Shown in pieces: positions 5,881 through 5,908 of a stretch of 5,908 bases of DNA. The notes beneath the pieces were generated by a model. That model saw only the letters and a list, made by a program, of their open reading frames with translations. It was not told where the DNA came from and made no database searches. The stretch's first letter is position 1. The number at the start of each line of letters is the position of its first letter. Location of the stretch: the NCBI GenBank assembly GCA_947072715.1, contig CAMTJB010000078.1, positions 1 to 5,908 of the forward strand, written 5' to 3'. Position numbers and translations under genes: made by a program. The stretch comes from an uncultured Fusobacteriaceae bacterium. GTDB lineage: Bacteria > Fusobacteriota > Fusobacteriia > Fusobacteriales > Fusobacteriaceae.

Positions 5881-5908
5881 TTGCTTTTTAAAATGTATAG
5901 AAGTATAA
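5881..5908 (+). promoter_or_regulatory. Sigma70-type promoter at the right edge (cut by window end)
   Basis: TTGCTT (5881-5886) is followed by exactly 17 bases and then TATAA at 5904-5908, where the window ends; a T as the next base would complete a consensus -10. It points to a separately transcribed plus-strand gene just outside the window. The 78 bases between the malic enzyme stop and this promoter hold no gene I can see. Confidence 0.45.

Overview
The window looks like chromosomal DNA from a very AT-rich, Gram-negative anaerobe, most likely in the Fusobacteriota (Fusobacterium, Cetobacterium or Ilyobacter type). The grounds are an outer-membrane TonB-dependent receptor, which implies a second membrane, combined with extreme A+T bias, AT-rich codon choice and strong AGGAGG-type ribosome binding sites. 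The lineage is an inference from style, not a sequence match. I see no rRNA, tRNA, CRISPR array, insertion sequence or phage gene.

Left part, minus strand (1-2317): a TonB-dependent outer-membrane receptor gene broken by one apparent base loss in a short T run near 645-649. This splits it into an N-terminal frame (641-2317) and a C-terminal frame (102-644). Restored, it is a 738-residue protein with signal peptide, plug and a barrel ending in Phe. Downstream at 79 a second minus-strand gene begins with a TTG codon behind a strong GGAGG site and runs off the window. It appears to share the receptor's transcript, and I could not identify it.

Middle (2318-2626): a divergent intergenic region of about 309 bases, roughly 11% G+C across 2341-2580. 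It holds an 11-bp-arm palindrome at 2439-2466, a tentative promoter for the receptor and a 44-base stretch with no G or C.

Right part, plus strand (2627-5802): crr (glucose-type PTS IIA), then a long hairpin, then a tight three-gene operon of fumA and fumB (the two subunits of class I [4Fe-4S] fumarase) and a short-form malic enzyme. The enzymes would link fumarate to malate (fumarase) and malate to pyruvate, CO2 and NAD(P)H (malic enzyme). IIA carries phosphate for sugar uptake, so the block sits around central carbon metabolism. The right edge has a good sigma70-type promoter (5881 onward) for a gene outside the window.

I found no convincing new biological system. The points most worth checking are the receptor frameshift, the palindrome in the divergent region and the hairpin between crr and fumA.
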